In this document: one piece after another, positions 9,401 to 17,297 of the stretch
Numbering within the stretch: the first letter of the stretch is position 1
Layout of the letters: each line of letters starts with the position of its first letter
NCBI RefSeq assembly: GCF_000423565.1
Contig: NZ_AUIF01000034.1
Span: 1-64,000, forward strand
Length of the DNA: 64,000 nt
Direction of reading: 5' to 3'
Source of the DNA: Runella zeae DSM 19591
GTDB lineage: Bacteria; Bacteroidota; Bacteroidia; Cytophagales; Spirosomataceae
The notes under the pieces: generated by a model
What the model saw: only the letters and a program-made list of their open reading frames with translations
The model's database searches: none
What the model was told of the DNA's origin: nothing
Position numbers and translations under genes: made by a program

Positions 9401-10009
9401 GATTGTTCCTTGCTGCGTACCTTTAATCAAAATACTAACACCTGGCAGCCCTTCTCCTTTTTCGTCGGTTACTTTACCCACTATACGTTGTGAGAGGGGG
9501 AGGGGGAGTGGCAAAACCTCTTTTTGGGGAGAAACATCCGTAGCGTGCCAATCTGCTTTGGGTGAAGCAGTAGGCGAAAGTAGCCCTGTTTCTTTGGGTT
9601 TTTCGGTAGAAGTTCGCTCCTTTTTCTTAACGGCTATGGTATTTCCAATGACCTTATAAGTAAGTGGCAAGTTGCTAAAACACTGGTCAAGCGCTTCCGT
9701 CAAAGAACTGCTTTTGAGGTTGATGCTTACACGGGTATTGGGAATATCTTCACTATTGTAAAAAAACACGTAGCCGGTCTGTTTTTCGATTGACCTAAAG
9801 AGGGCTTGTACAGAAACATTCTTTTCGCGCAAGGTGACCTTTTGGCTATAGCCGGCGGCACTTGCTTGGACGAAACCTATGGTCAAAAGGAGGGCTATCA
9901 ATTTCATTTGTTTTATCAGTTTCCGGGTGAGGGAAGGGGGCCATATGAAACATTCATTGGCCTTTTGCCCAAGTAGGGGCATGGGTTTTACTATCGCACA
10001 AATTTTCAT
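6437..10009 (-). CDS. SusC/RagA TonB-dependent transporter with STN signalling domain
   Basis: 1190 residues. A long N-terminal leader precedes the hydrophobic signal (MKLIALLLTIGFVQASA, 35-51). An STN domain follows at about 65-130, then a carboxypeptidase-regulatory beta-sandwich (176-250, GKVTDEKGEGLPGVSILIKG), a TonB-box-like DEVVVVGYG at 253-261, the plug, and a 22-strand barrel ending in GLQINF. The STN domain is the part that contacts FecR-type anti-sigma factors, and FecR and an ECF sigma gene lie immediately upstream. This receptor should therefore both import its ligand and signal for its own expression. The start at 10009 gives the family's usual N-terminal leader. 9907 is an alternative. 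Confidence 0.92.
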   Translation of the reverse strand: MKICAIVKPMPLLGQKANECFIWPPSLTRKLIKQMKLIALLLTIGFVQASAAGYSQKVTLREKNVSVQALFRSIEKQTGYVFFYNSEDIPNTRVSINLKSSSLTEALDQCFSNLPLTYKVIGNTIAVKKKERTSTEKPKETGLLSPTASPKADWHATDVSPQKEVLPLPLPLSQRIVGKVTDEKGEGLPGVSILIKGTQQGTITDVQGAYALEVPDNKAVLVFSFVGYVPQEVAIGSRLSLDIVLKVDEKNLDEVVVVGYGEQKKVNLTGAVDQVTAKQLENKSVATIGQALQGLVPNLNITFPDGNPVKNPSFNVRGGTSFSGGSFRSGAPLILVDGIPMEINNLNPSDIESLSVLKDAASSAIYGARAAYGVILITTKKGRRNSAPKISYSTNYQIQQAVRQPKQLNSVEYQEAVINAQVLEGGVASNDDLFKLEQVKKYFNNPTTAPSYYVAGGTNIWVANIDPFDEFLKNSAPLKSHNLSVSGGSEKSNYYASVGYRNQEGMVALGEDWRKIYNATLGFSTDVNKWLNIDSKILYTRSDTKTPHGQGGYSAYSDGYFAFLARIGWRSLMTPRFTPATSPVGVMPTHTPLNAFLNNGNITTQNSNLFARIEATVKLMEGLNFKTNFAYRTIDENTKMFLPLVWRVEKTWVPFAEGFSTVSKTFSKSDYTVFNSYFDFSRAFGSKHEVGAVAGFNQELSTYKDLTTQGNDLVTDAVPALKLTTGAKTYSDNESHWAIRGAFVRFNYIYNSKYLFEMNGRYDGTSKFPMGRRFKFFPSFSAGWRISEENFMKATQSVLSSLKLRASYGSLGNQDVNNYAYIASYGLIPQVAYLMNGARPIGINPPGLVSADLTWETATTINFGADLTLWNRFNITYDWYKRTTSDILTSAEQLPSVLGTSVPNKNAGALETKGWELSTKWIDRLKNGLSYDVTLVVSDNQSKVTKFSGNPQQIISSLYEGKQMGEIWGFETQGLFQSYDEITNAPKQTQINGGVWRPGDVRYADLNGDGKIDNGNSTVANPGDRKIIGNGMPRYQFGIGANVAWKGFDFNMFWQGTGKRDYWTDSYLYWGLINGTNINGGNGTPDVYYNSWTPERTDAFYPAFKPALKNKQVQSRYLLNAAFVRLRNITLGYSLPTSLLRKIKIDKVRVYASGFNLLSISKVPRFLDPENMEDAYPLMRSTTLGLQINF

Positions 10010-10138
10010 TAACTTTGTACAGGTTTGGGTTGAACAATAAGTACTAGATACACAAGGGTCACTTCCGCAATAGCGGACGAGACGACGCCCAGACTTCGCC
10101 GTAAAAGTGGCTCCAACACTTCTACGGCTTTTTTGTTT
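10010..10138 (+). ncRNA. Candidate antisense small RNA in the SusC leader
   Basis: Between the two minus-strand genes fecR and susC lies a plus-strand unit. It has a perfect TAnnTTTG -7 box (TAACTTTG, 10010-10017) with a TTTT about 20 bp upstream, a small TCCGC/GCGGA hairpin (10064-10077), and a strong terminator at 10098-10140. The implied transcript of about 115 nt starts near 10023 and is complementary to the 5' leader of the susC mRNA. Bacteroides PULs with ECF/anti-sigma control carry cis-antisense sRNAs of this kind (DonS type). The placement here is the same. Expression is unproven. Confidence 0.45.
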
Positions 10139-10140
10139 TT
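10098..10140 (+). terminator. Rho-independent terminator on the plus strand
   Basis: A 12-bp stem with one mismatch (10098-10109 with 10117-10128), a 7-nt loop GCTCCAA, and then TTTTTTGTTTTT. The T-run follows only in the plus direction, although both neighbouring genes are on the minus strand. It therefore must end a plus-strand transcript. Confidence 0.75.
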
Positions 10141-10233
10141 AGGCTTCGCTTTTCTTTGAGAGGTTTGTAGTTTTTTTTACATAAGATAAAGCTTAAAAAA
10201 TGGATGATTGATTTGGGTAAAAGGGACTTACCC

Positions 10234-11439
10234 TCAAGGGGTAGTGACTACGATACGTCCTTTTTTGGTACCGTTGCCGACTTGCTCAACTCGAAAATTG
10301 ACCCCCGTAAATTGTAATATTTCTAAGGCTTCTGAGGCATTGACATTACGTGCAATTTTCCCAGAAAAAGTTCGGTCAGAAGGCGTTCCTTCGTAGGCAA
10401 CGTCCACATTGTACCAGCGCGCGAGCTGTCGCATTACTGTTTTTATGTTGGCTTTCTCAAATTGGAAAAAACCATTTTTCCACGCAATCACCTTTTCGGT
10501 ATTTACATCTTTTTCTACCTGAATGGCCCCTTTGCTAGAAAGCGACGCTTGGTCGCCGGGTTTCAACTGAATGGCTTTTGCGTGGGTATGCGCTGCTGAG
10601 ATGACGACACTCCCTTCGAGAAGCGTAGTTGTCACTGCTGCTTCGTCGCCATAGGCATTGACGTTGAAGTGAGTGCCCAGTACTTTTATGGTCTGAACCC
10701 CTTGGACATCTACCAAAAAAGGCTTTTGTTTATCGGGAGCGACCTCAAAATACACTTCGCCAGCAATAGCGACTTTGCGTTCGTTTTGGGCAAAGGCCGT
10801 AGGAAACTTGAGTGACGACTCGGCGTTGAGCCAAGCGCGACTGCCGTCGGGCAATACCACGCTGTATCGGCCACCGGTAGGGGCGGTAATGGTATTGAAC
10901 TGGTTTTCAGCAAACAGACCCTTACCCGAATAAGCCACCAATCCCGGCTCCACTTTGTGGATGGTCATTTCGCCCTGTTTGGCTAGCATACCGTTGGAGG
11001 CATTGTCGAGCATGATTTGTGAACCATCGCTGAGGGTAAGTGTAGCATGGTCGCCACCGGGAGTGAGGTCTTGGGGCGTAATTTGGACTTGGGGAATGGG
11101 TTGCTTGGGGGTATTGAGATAAAAATAACCACCTCCCAAGCAAGCGACCAAAACCGAAGCAGCAGCGATATGGCGCCATGAAAAATGCTGCCGCCAACGT
11201 GCCCACCCTGTCAAAGGGAGCGTAGGCGTTTGGGGGTGAATGTGAGTTTTGAGATAACTCTCCATGCGGTATTCCAACGCTTGCTTTTCTTGCTCGGAGT
11301 AGCTGTCGAGTATGTCAGGTTGTTCTTCAAAACGGTCATACAATGCCTCCACCAAACGTTTTTCTTCGGGCGTAGCGGTGCCGTTCAGGTATTTTCTGAA
11401 CATACTTTGTAAGTCTGGCTGGCTATTGTAAGGTTTCAT
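10234..11439 (-). CDS. FecR-family anti-sigma factor
   Basis: 401 residues. A cytoplasmic N-terminal region (1-90) carries the anti-sigma helices. One membrane span (HIAAASVLVACLGGGYFYL, about 90-108) follows, then a periplasmic FecR domain with LPDGSRAWLNAESSLKFP (about 195-213), the GEVYFEV motif, VLGTHFNVNAYGD, and the C-terminal DUF4974-like region that contacts STN domains. It lies between the ECF sigma gene and the STN-SusC gene, so it is the transmembrane relay of this cell-surface signalling system. Confidence 0.92.
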   Translation of the reverse strand: MKPYNSQPDLQSMFRKYLNGTATPEEKRLVEALYDRFEEQPDILDSYSEQEKQALEYRMESYLKTHIHPQTPTLPLTGWARWRQHFSWRHIAAASVLVACLGGGYFYLNTPKQPIPQVQITPQDLTPGGDHATLTLSDGSQIMLDNASNGMLAKQGEMTIHKVEPGLVAYSGKGLFAENQFNTITAPTGGRYSVVLPDGSRAWLNAESSLKFPTAFAQNERKVAIAGEVYFEVAPDKQKPFLVDVQGVQTIKVLGTHFNVNAYGDEAAVTTTLLEGSVVISAAHTHAKAIQLKPGDQASLSSKGAIQVEKDVNTEKVIAWKNGFFQFEKANIKTVMRQLARWYNVDVAYEGTPSDRTFSGKIARNVNASEALEILQFTGVNFRVEQVGNGTKKGRIVVTTP

Positions 11440-11601
11440 AGTTTTGCTTTATAATACTATGTACCATAACCGCATAAAACTCCCAAAAGAAATATGAAAA
11501 AATCAGTATTAAAGTGTACTTTAATCGTTGCTGATAAATGATTATTGATTTGTAGTCAATGAGTTAGAGGGAGATATGAAGCCCTGAAAATTTTTGTTTT
11601 A

Positions 11602-12201
11602 CTATTTAGAAAAATCTTCCAGCCGAACGGGCAGTTGCAATATCAAGCACAACATCAGTACTTTAGACAATTGCGCACGAAGCGTATTGGTGGCAGTAGC
11701 CAATTGATTTTGGACGGTTTTTTGTGAAATTCCTATTCGTTCGGCGATTTGGTCAGAAGAGAGGTCTTCGAGATAATAAAGTACAAATATTTCACGGCGT
11801 TTTTCGGGAAGAGCAGCTATCCATAGTTTTACCAAATCCAGAAGTTCATTTTCGATGAGTGGGTCGTCGGTGCCGATAGCCGACGCTAAGGATGATTCCA
11901 GAATGTCGGCAAAGGGAGCTACATCCGACATTCGTGTACTGTATTTTATGACTTGAAACCTGACAGCTGTTTGGAGATAAGCTTGGAGGTTTGCGATGAG
12001 GAGTTCAGTGCGTCTTTCCCAAATATCGGTGAAGATATTTTGAACAAGGTCTTCGCACTGAAAAGGGTCTTTGAGCCTTTTATAGGCGGTATTGTACATT
12101 CTTTGCCAGTTGCGTCGGTATATTTCTACAAAAGCCCCTTCGTCGCCTTCGCGGAGTAGGGCGGTTAGGGCTTCTTCAGGATGACGACTATACTCCAACA
12201 T
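11602..12201 (-). CDS. ECF sigma factor, FecI-like
   Basis: 199 residues. Sigma region 2 (about 20-90) includes YKRLKDPFQCEDLVQNIFTD and IWERR. Sigma region 4 (about 130-185) contains ALPEKRREIFVLYYLEDLSSDQIAERIGISQKTVQ split over two helices. The C-terminal KVLMLCLILQLP stretch is unusually hydrophobic but is seen in this Bacteroidetes subgroup. Its partner anti-sigma gene follows directly downstream. Expected role: transcription of the susC/susD operon when the receptor is occupied. Confidence 0.92.
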   Translation of the reverse strand: MLEYSRHPEEALTALLREGDEGAFVEIYRRNWQRMYNTAYKRLKDPFQCEDLVQNIFTDIWERRTELLIANLQAYLQTAVRFQVIKYSTRMSDVAPFADILESSLASAIGTDDPLIENELLDLVKLWIAALPEKRREIFVLYYLEDLSSDQIAERIGISQKTVQNQLATATNTLRAQLSKVLMLCLILQLPVRLEDFSK

Positions 12202-12220
12202 AGAGGATGTTTAAAAGTAG

Positions 12221-12228
12221 CAAAGGTA
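12221..12228 (-). promoter_or_regulatory. -7 box of the ECF sigma gene
   Basis: On the minus strand TACCTTTG, a perfect TAnnTTTG, lies 20 bp upstream of the ATG at 12201. A convincing -33 TTTG at normal spacing is not visible. Confidence 0.5.
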
Positions 12229-12337
12229 ATTAACTTACCAATGACGTCTATGAAGGTAATAATATTTTATGGTTTTTGTTAGATATTTTTTTGTTTTTAA
12301 GGGATTGAAAGCCCATAGTAACAAAGCAAGAGTATGC

Positions 12338-12384
12338 CTGACTTATGGGTATCAATAGCAAATATTCGGATACCCATAAGTCAG
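12338..12384. terminator. 16-bp perfect inverted repeat after the nos/cupin operon
   Basis: CTGACTTATGGGTATC at 12338-12353 pairs perfectly with 12369-12384 around a 15-nt loop. It sits just downstream of the cupin stop at 12406 and could end that operon or protect its 3' end. There is no clear T-run, so intrinsic termination is uncertain. Confidence 0.55.
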
Positions 12385-12405
12385 CGCTAAAATGGCGTAG
12401 GAAGT

Positions 12406-12696
12406 TTATCGAAACAATAGCATCTTAAAATCCGTGAGCGCATTGACCGAATGCTCGGCGTGGGCTTTGAATGAAAAACCATCGCCGGGAGAAAGGAAAT
12501 GCGCTACTCCTTCCAAATTAAAATTGGCATTACCTTCTAAAACATAAATAAAGGCATCGGTAGGCGAAGTGTGGGTGTCGAGGCGATGCCCTTGTTGAAG
12601 ACTAATGAGTACCACCCGAAAGTGTTCATTAGCTTCGATTTTTTTGGTTTTAATACCGTCATACGGCAATAGTTCGGGGATATTATGGGTAGTCAT
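12406..12696 (-). CDS. Small cupin-domain protein
   Basis: 96 residues forming a single conserved beta-barrel. The first cupin motif is degenerate, around GHRLDTHTSPTDAFIYVLEG (about 35-55). The second is LSPGDGFSFKAHAEHSVNAL (about 68-87), with the metal-type His residues H42, H79 and H82 plausible. No signal peptide, so cytosolic. It follows the fasciclin gene by 8 bp and is the apparent last gene of the nos operon. Such small cupins often bind metal or sense small molecules. No specific function can be assigned. Confidence 0.75.
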   Translation of the reverse strand: MTTHNIPELLPYDGIKTKKIEANEHFRVVLISLQQGHRLDTHTSPTDAFIYVLEGNANFNLEGVAHFLSPGDGFSFKAHAEHSVNALTDFKMLLFR

Positions 12697-12704
12697 GTTA
12701 GTTT

Positions 12705-13256
12705 TTAGTTAGGAACAACAACACCGTCAATTATATGTACGTAACCATTGGAAGCACGTATCGAAGCGACAATTTTGGCTTCACCGATATAGACATCCTT
12801 TCCTTTGAGGTGGAACGTGGCATTGGTACCGTCGACCATACCCATGCTTTGTCCTTCTTGGAAAAAGTCGGCGGCCAGTGCCGAAGTCATGACGTGGTGT
12901 TCCAAAATGGCTTTGAGTTTGTCTTTGTTTTGGGGTTTTAATAAATCTTCCACGGTTCCTGCGGGGAGTTTGTCAAAGGCTGCATTAGTCGGTGCAAACA
13001 CCGTAAAAGGCCCTGCGTTGGAAAGTGCATCTACAAGCCCCGCAGCTTGTACAGCTTTTATGAGGGTTGTGTGGTCGGGAGAGCCTACTGCTACTTTCAC
13101 GACATCTTTTTGGGAATCGCTGTCTTCGACACCCGACTGTCCAGCGGCGGTTGTGTTTTCTATGCCCGCAGTAGTAGATTGGTCTTGTGATTGATTTTGG
13201 GATTGACATCCCAAAAGTAAGGCTAAGAGCCCTAAAATGAGGAATTGACGTTTCAT
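12705..13256 (-). CDS. Fasciclin (FAS1) domain lipoprotein
   Basis: 183 residues. The lipobox LLGC (Cys about 16) is followed by a Ser/Gln-rich linker. A single FAS1 domain spans about 50-183, with the H1 motif GPFTVFAPTNAAFDKLPAG and the H2-like GYVHIIDGVVVPN end. It is probably anchored in the outer membrane or periplasm. A FAS1 lipoprotein immediately after the ABC genes of a nos cluster suggests an accessory role in N2O reductase assembly or electron transfer, but the family itself only implies protein-protein adhesion. Confidence 0.85.
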   Translation of the reverse strand: MKRQFLILGLLALLLGCQSQNQSQDQSTTAGIENTTAAGQSGVEDSDSQKDVVKVAVGSPDHTTLIKAVQAAGLVDALSNAGPFTVFAPTNAAFDKLPAGTVEDLLKPQNKDKLKAILEHHVMTSALAADFFQEGQSMGMVDGTNATFHLKGKDVYIGEAKIVASIRASNGYVHIIDGVVVPN

Positions 13257-13306
13257 TATTGTAAAGGTTTATTGAAAAAAGATTGAATGGTCGATAGTGA
13301 GACTTA

Positions 13307-14074
13307 CTAAAGGTCCTTTTTTTGAAAAATGCGAGTGGCGAGGGCAGCCGGGAACACAACCCAAGTCATGAGCACCAACATCGCTATTAGTAATCCATAA
13401 TGGGTACTGAAAAAATCTTGAAAAACTGCGCCCGTAAAGCCCATTAAGGCCGAAATGTCCATTTTCATCAATACCATAATGCGCGCTAAATCGGTAGGGT
13501 TGAGAGCTGTCAAAACAAGCATCGCTTTTTCGAGTGGATAATCGTTGAAGGAGAATAAAATGCCTAAAACGAGTCCGTCGTATACCAATGAAAAATAAAA
13601 CCAAATCACCAATGCAAGGCCGATGCCTTTGGCTTTGTCGCGGGTAATAACCGAGGCTAAAAATGCTAAGGAAACAAAGGAAAGCGTAAGTAGCAATCCA
13701 CTGATAATCAAAATAAAGCTACTTGCCCCTCCACCGAAAGCAAGAGTAGGAATGCCCACACCTATCAAAAAAGCCAAGCTAAGAGAGGCAGCAACGCCGA
13801 TGTATTCGCTCAAAAAAATAGCTTTTCGGCTCAATGGTTGCGCCGACATCAGTTCGATAAATTCGTAAGAATTATAAAAATGAATGGTCGAAAAAATAAT
13901 ACTGACCAATGGTACGACCATCAAAATGATATTGAGCAAACTCAAAAGTCCTTTGTTTGGGTCAGACTCGAAGCCAAAAAAACTCATACTGATGGCAAGC
14001 AGCAGTAATGTGTATCCCATCACGAAACGATTTCGGACGATGTCGTATAGGACGTATTTGGTGATTTTATACAT
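13307..14074 (-). CDS. nosY: NosY-like ABC transporter permease
   Basis: 255 residues with about six membrane segments and the NosY-like opening YKITKYVLYDIVRNRFV. It contains the cytoplasmic EFIELMSAQPLSRKAIFLSEY loop typical of ABC-2 permeases. It overlaps the preceding membrane-protein gene by 8 bp and pairs with the NosF ATPase gene at 15131. In the Nos system the NosFY transporter, with NosD, supplies the sulfur-containing species needed to build the CuZ centre of NosZ. Confidence 0.85.
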   Translation of the reverse strand: MYKITKYVLYDIVRNRFVMGYTLLLLAISMSFFGFESDPNKGLLSLLNIILMVVPLVSIIFSTIHFYNSYEFIELMSAQPLSRKAIFLSEYIGVAASLSLAFLIGVGIPTLAFGGGASSFILIISGLLLTLSFVSLAFLASVITRDKAKGIGLALVIWFYFSLVYDGLVLGILFSFNDYPLEKAMLVLTALNPTDLARIMVLMKMDISALMGFTGAVFQDFFSTHYGLLIAMLVLMTWVVFPAALATRIFQKKDL

Positions 14075-15134
14075 GATTTCTATGGTTGTATTTGTGCTTG
14101 ATTATTAGGTATATAATCGTTGCTAAGTAGCCTAAAAAGGCGCTGCCGTTGAGCAATCCTCCCCATTGGCGTAGCGATAAACTTTGAGATAAATCTCCTA
14201 GGACACGAGCCAGAAGACTTACTTGGAGCAACCCTACCCAGACATATAAAAAAGGATGGAAAGGCTTGATACTAAGCCCCAGTAAACTTGGAAAAATAAT
14301 GGGAGCATGTGCCATAATCATTGAAAGAACGAAACCCACAAAAAAAGCGTGTAAGATGGCATCGTATATCCAAGGAGAGCCGTTGTTGGAAAGCGCAACT
14401 ACTCCTGTGAGCATTAACCAAGCATAGCCCGATAATAGGGTAATTCCTAAAAATTGATACGAGCCTTTTTTATTCAGATTTCGGCGGGCAATGTCGTTTT
14501 TGATGAGCCATTGGCCGATGCCTATTAGCGTGATTGTGAGAACAATACCGTAGCCTTTATGATATAAAAAAATACTTATCAAAAATCCCCCTAACCATAC
14601 CAGTAACTCCCAATGGTCGCGTTTGGTAACGGGTAAAAAACGCGTAAGATTGAGGCGCTCGCCCACAATGGTAAAAACAAAAAAGGCCATCCAACCTGCA
14701 AACGCCATCGCAAAGGAGGAAGTAAAATAAAGTGCTAAATGCCCTGCTACCTGAAAAATAGCCCCTGCCAGCAGTAGGGCGTCGCCCGTGAAGCGATAGT
14801 GCTGGTAAGCCCTTGTCGAAACGATGAAATAACCGATACTTCCAAGTAACAATGCTCCGTATCCTGCTGAGGGAGAGACGTGTAAAAGCAGGGGTGAACT
14901 GCTTACAAAAATGGCAGGAACTAGCCACCAACTTTTGTTTTTTAACATCGCAACGCGTTCGGCGGCAATCAACGTTCCCAAAAAACTGCCTACCATAAGT
15001 GCGCCGTGTTGGGCAATGGCTTGACTGTGAACTACTGGTATCCCCCATCCCAGCCGCAACCATCCAGCATATACCCCTAGTAGTAGTGACAGTATCGCAA
15101 AAGGGAGAATAAAATAGATGGGCTTGATTTTCAT
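14067..15134 (-). CDS. NnrS-like polytopic membrane protein of the nos cluster
   Basis: 355 residues, 11-12 hydrophobic segments, no soluble domain. Conserved His residues are buried in membrane helices (SQAIAQHGALMVGSFLGT, AILHAFFVGFVLSMIMAHAP). This fits the NnrS-type multi-His membrane family, which is implicated in nitric oxide and nitrosative stress. The start overlaps the NosF stop by 4 bp (ATGA) and the end overlaps nosY, so it is translationally coupled with the NosFY transporter. The NnrS assignment rests on the pattern of helices and histidines and is not certain. Confidence 0.6.
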   Translation of the reverse strand: MKIKPIYFILPFAILSLLLGVYAGWLRLGWGIPVVHSQAIAQHGALMVGSFLGTLIAAERVAMLKNKSWWLVPAIFVSSSPLLLHVSPSAGYGALLLGSIGYFIVSTRAYQHYRFTGDALLLAGAIFQVAGHLALYFTSSFAMAFAGWMAFFVFTIVGERLNLTRFLPVTKRDHWELLVWLGGFLISIFLYHKGYGIVLTITLIGIGQWLIKNDIARRNLNKKGSYQFLGITLLSGYAWLMLTGVVALSNNGSPWIYDAILHAFFVGFVLSMIMAHAPIIFPSLLGLSIKPFHPFLYVWVGLLQVSLLARVLGDLSQSLSLRQWGGLLNGSAFLGYLATIIYLIIKHKYNHRNHV

Positions 15135-15889
15135 ATTTGTAGGCTTGAAAACTCCAATGTTTTAATGTTTTGATGGCTTTTACGAGGTTGCGACATCAGT
15201 TGTGCAACGACGCGGCCGAGTTTGTTCTCGCCTGTTTCTAGCTTGAGTTCGGTGATGGTTTTGTAAAACTGAACGCTGCCATCTTGCAAGTATAGCACGT
15301 CGGTAGCGAGTTCGTCGAGATCAGACATGACGTGAGACGTAATCAAAATGAGCTTTCCGTTTTGGTGTTCTTTCTGAATTTTTTCCTTTAAAATCTCGCT
15401 CGAAAGCGGGTCTAAGCCTGCCGTCGGTTCGTCTAAAATCAATACCGAAGGGTTAAACAAAAACGCCAACGCTGCACTCACCTTCTGCTTGGTTCCTCCC
15501 GATAGCGTGCCTAATGGCTTTTCAAATAATCCTTTTAAATGAAATGCTTCTACCAAATCTTCGTCCAGTTGTGTCGCGGCATTTTTGCGGACATCCACCA
15601 TCATCTCAAACAACTGCCTGATTTTCAAATTGGCGGGGTAATGCCCGATTTGGGGCATGTAACCAATCTGAGAACGATAGGTGTGTTGTTTTTCAATGAG
15701 TTGATTATCAAATAATACCGTTCCGCTGTCAGGCACGACCATCCCGAGCAGGGTTTTGATAAAGGTCGTTTTTCCCGAACCGTTCGGCCCGATGACCGCC
15801 ACGACCCGCCCTGCGTCGAGTCGCACGCTTACGTTGCGGAGTACGTTGAGTTTACCAAAAGATTTTGAAATAGCTTCTGCGCGAATCAT
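15131..15889 (-). CDS. nosF: NosF-like ABC transporter ATPase
   Basis: 252 residues with a complete ABC core: Walker A GPNGSGKTT at 34-42, Q-loop near 80, signature LSGGTKQK at 129-136, Walker B VLILDEPTAGLD at 149-160 and H-loop His186. It has the short NosF-like C-terminal tail, plus an extra about 25 residues. It is flanked by nosD upstream (4-bp gap) and coupled to the membrane gene downstream. It powers NosY during copper-sulfide centre maturation of NosZ. Confidence 0.9.
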   Translation of the reverse strand: MIRAEAISKSFGKLNVLRNVSVRLDAGRVVAVIGPNGSGKTTFIKTLLGMVVPDSGTVLFDNQLIEKQHTYRSQIGYMPQIGHYPANLKIRQLFEMMVDVRKNAATQLDEDLVEAFHLKGLFEKPLGTLSGGTKQKVSAALAFLFNPSVLILDEPTAGLDPLSSEILKEKIQKEHQNGKLILITSHVMSDLDELATDVLYLQDGSVQFYKTITELKLETGENKLGRVVAQLMSQPRKSHQNIKTLEFSSLQI

Positions 15890-15893
15890 GGGT

Positions 15894-17135
15894 TTATAGT
15901 TTTAAAGGTTTCATTTGTGGTTTTTCGTCCTTCATTCCTTCGGGGGTAAGGGTAGGAATAATCTTTTCGATGCGGTCGAGGAGGGTGACCGTAAAGCTTC
16001 GCAGTAGCATCATGGCTTGTGGGATTCGCTCAATGACGGTAGCGTAGAGGCTCACGGGGCGAAAGGGCACGTCGCCGATGCCGTCGCGATTGAGGTCATA
16101 GCCTTCGTATTTGTCCCAATAATTATGTGAGACGTGATTCAAAACAACGTCGCCATTGGTAGCTACATCAAAGGTGTTCCCTCGAAAGTTGCTGTAAGTA
16201 AGCGTGTTGTCGTCGCAATTGGCTTGAACACGGAGGGCATACCCGTTTGCGATAAATTGGTTTTTGGTAAATACCGAACGGCTACACCCTTCCATATATA
16301 CGCCGACAGTATTGGTTTTGAAGCTATTCTGTTCGATGTGACTATCCGAAATATCTTTGAGCAAAAGTCCGTAGGCTGCCCCACCCCAATTTTGTTCAAA
16401 AATATTGTGTTTCATGGTCACAAACTTGGTGTACATCACGGCTACGCCAGCGCCATTTTTATGGAAATGATTATAGAAATAGCCATTGTTGTGCGAAAAC
16501 ATAAAATGCAGTCCGTAACGGATATTCTGTTGACTATCATTGTGTTGAATGGTAGAGTTGGTCACAAACTCAAAGTAAATACCGTCGCGGTGGCCTTGGG
16601 TATGGTTGTGTTGGATAAGAATGCTGTCACATTTCCAGGCGTGAATGCCGTTGCCAGTATTTTGCTCTTCTTTGGGGTTGCCCTGGACGTCGTTTCCTTG
16701 CACCAAACAATGGTCGGAAGCCGACAAATAAATCCCGAAATAACAGTTTCTGATTCGGTTGTTTAGAATACGGATATTGCTCGCTTCCAATACTTTGATG
16801 GCTGCCCAGTCAATCATACTCGTCATACCCACGTTTCTAAATTCGATGCCTTTGATGGTGACATCGTTGGATTTGACAGTAAAAATTTCATTCTTAAATT
16901 GAATATCTAAAATTGGGAACTGCTGGCCAATGAGGGTTAGGGGTTTGTCAATGACGATATTTTGGATATGGTATAAGCCCTTTTGAATCAGGAGTGTATC
17001 GTAGGCATTCGCCTGTTCAATCGCGTGTTTCAAAGGCTGTTTTGGGGTGATTTTCCAAAGACGCGCATAACTCGTAAAGCAAATGAAGAAAGCGATGATA
17101 GTGAAAAGAGTGCACGTGCGCCAATTACTCGACAC
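15894..17135 (-). CDS. nosD: NosD periplasmic beta-helix maturation protein
   Basis: A right-handed beta-helix protein (CASH repeats) with successive N-x-I/G-I-x-L turns such as NSTIQHNDSQQNIRYGLHFM and SVFTKNQFIANGYALRV. It ends in the NosD-typical NYWDKYEGYDLNRDGIGDVPFRPV segment (about 30 residues split around 355-380). The frame is open to an ATG at 17261, but that extension is encoded by a CACAGAG-type repeat. A GTG at 17135 gives 413 residues with a good signal peptide (TLFTIIAFFICFTSYA), so I prefer it. NosD delivers sulfur species to NosZ together with NosFY. Confidence 0.88.
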   Translation of the reverse strand: MSSNWRTCTLFTIIAFFICFTSYARLWKITPKQPLKHAIEQANAYDTLLIQKGLYHIQNIVIDKPLTLIGQQFPILDIQFKNEIFTVKSNDVTIKGIEFRNVGMTSMIDWAAIKVLEASNIRILNNRIRNCYFGIYLSASDHCLVQGNDVQGNPKEEQNTGNGIHAWKCDSILIQHNHTQGHRDGIYFEFVTNSTIQHNDSQQNIRYGLHFMFSHNNGYFYNHFHKNGAGVAVMYTKFVTMKHNIFEQNWGGAAYGLLLKDISDSHIEQNSFKTNTVGVYMEGCSRSVFTKNQFIANGYALRVQANCDDNTLTYSNFRGNTFDVATNGDVVLNHVSHNYWDKYEGYDLNRDGIGDVPFRPVSLYATVIERIPQAMMLLRSFTVTLLDRIEKIIPTLTPEGMKDEKPQMKPLKL

Positions 17136-17235
17136 AGAGTGACGCAGAGTTTGAAAAGCACAGAGTTGCACCGAGGAATGTTGAGGATACGTTGTGTAAC
17201 TCCGTGAAAAACTTCGTGAAACTCTGTGACCCCAA
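17131..17235. repeat. CACAGAG/CTCTGTG-type inverted repeat element
   Basis: About 100 bp made of short repeats of the form CACAGAGT and ACTCYGTG. The left half (17133-17178) and the right half (17190-17229) are imperfect inverted copies that can form a long hairpin. It lies at the 5' end of nosD and is translated if the upstream ATG is used. Similar ACTCCGTG-rich elements are scattered in many Cytophagales genomes. Confidence 0.65.
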
Positions 17236-17297
17236 CAAGGAGAGTTATTGACCTGAAACATGACACACTTGGTTAAAATTAGTTGAGAGTAAGGCGT

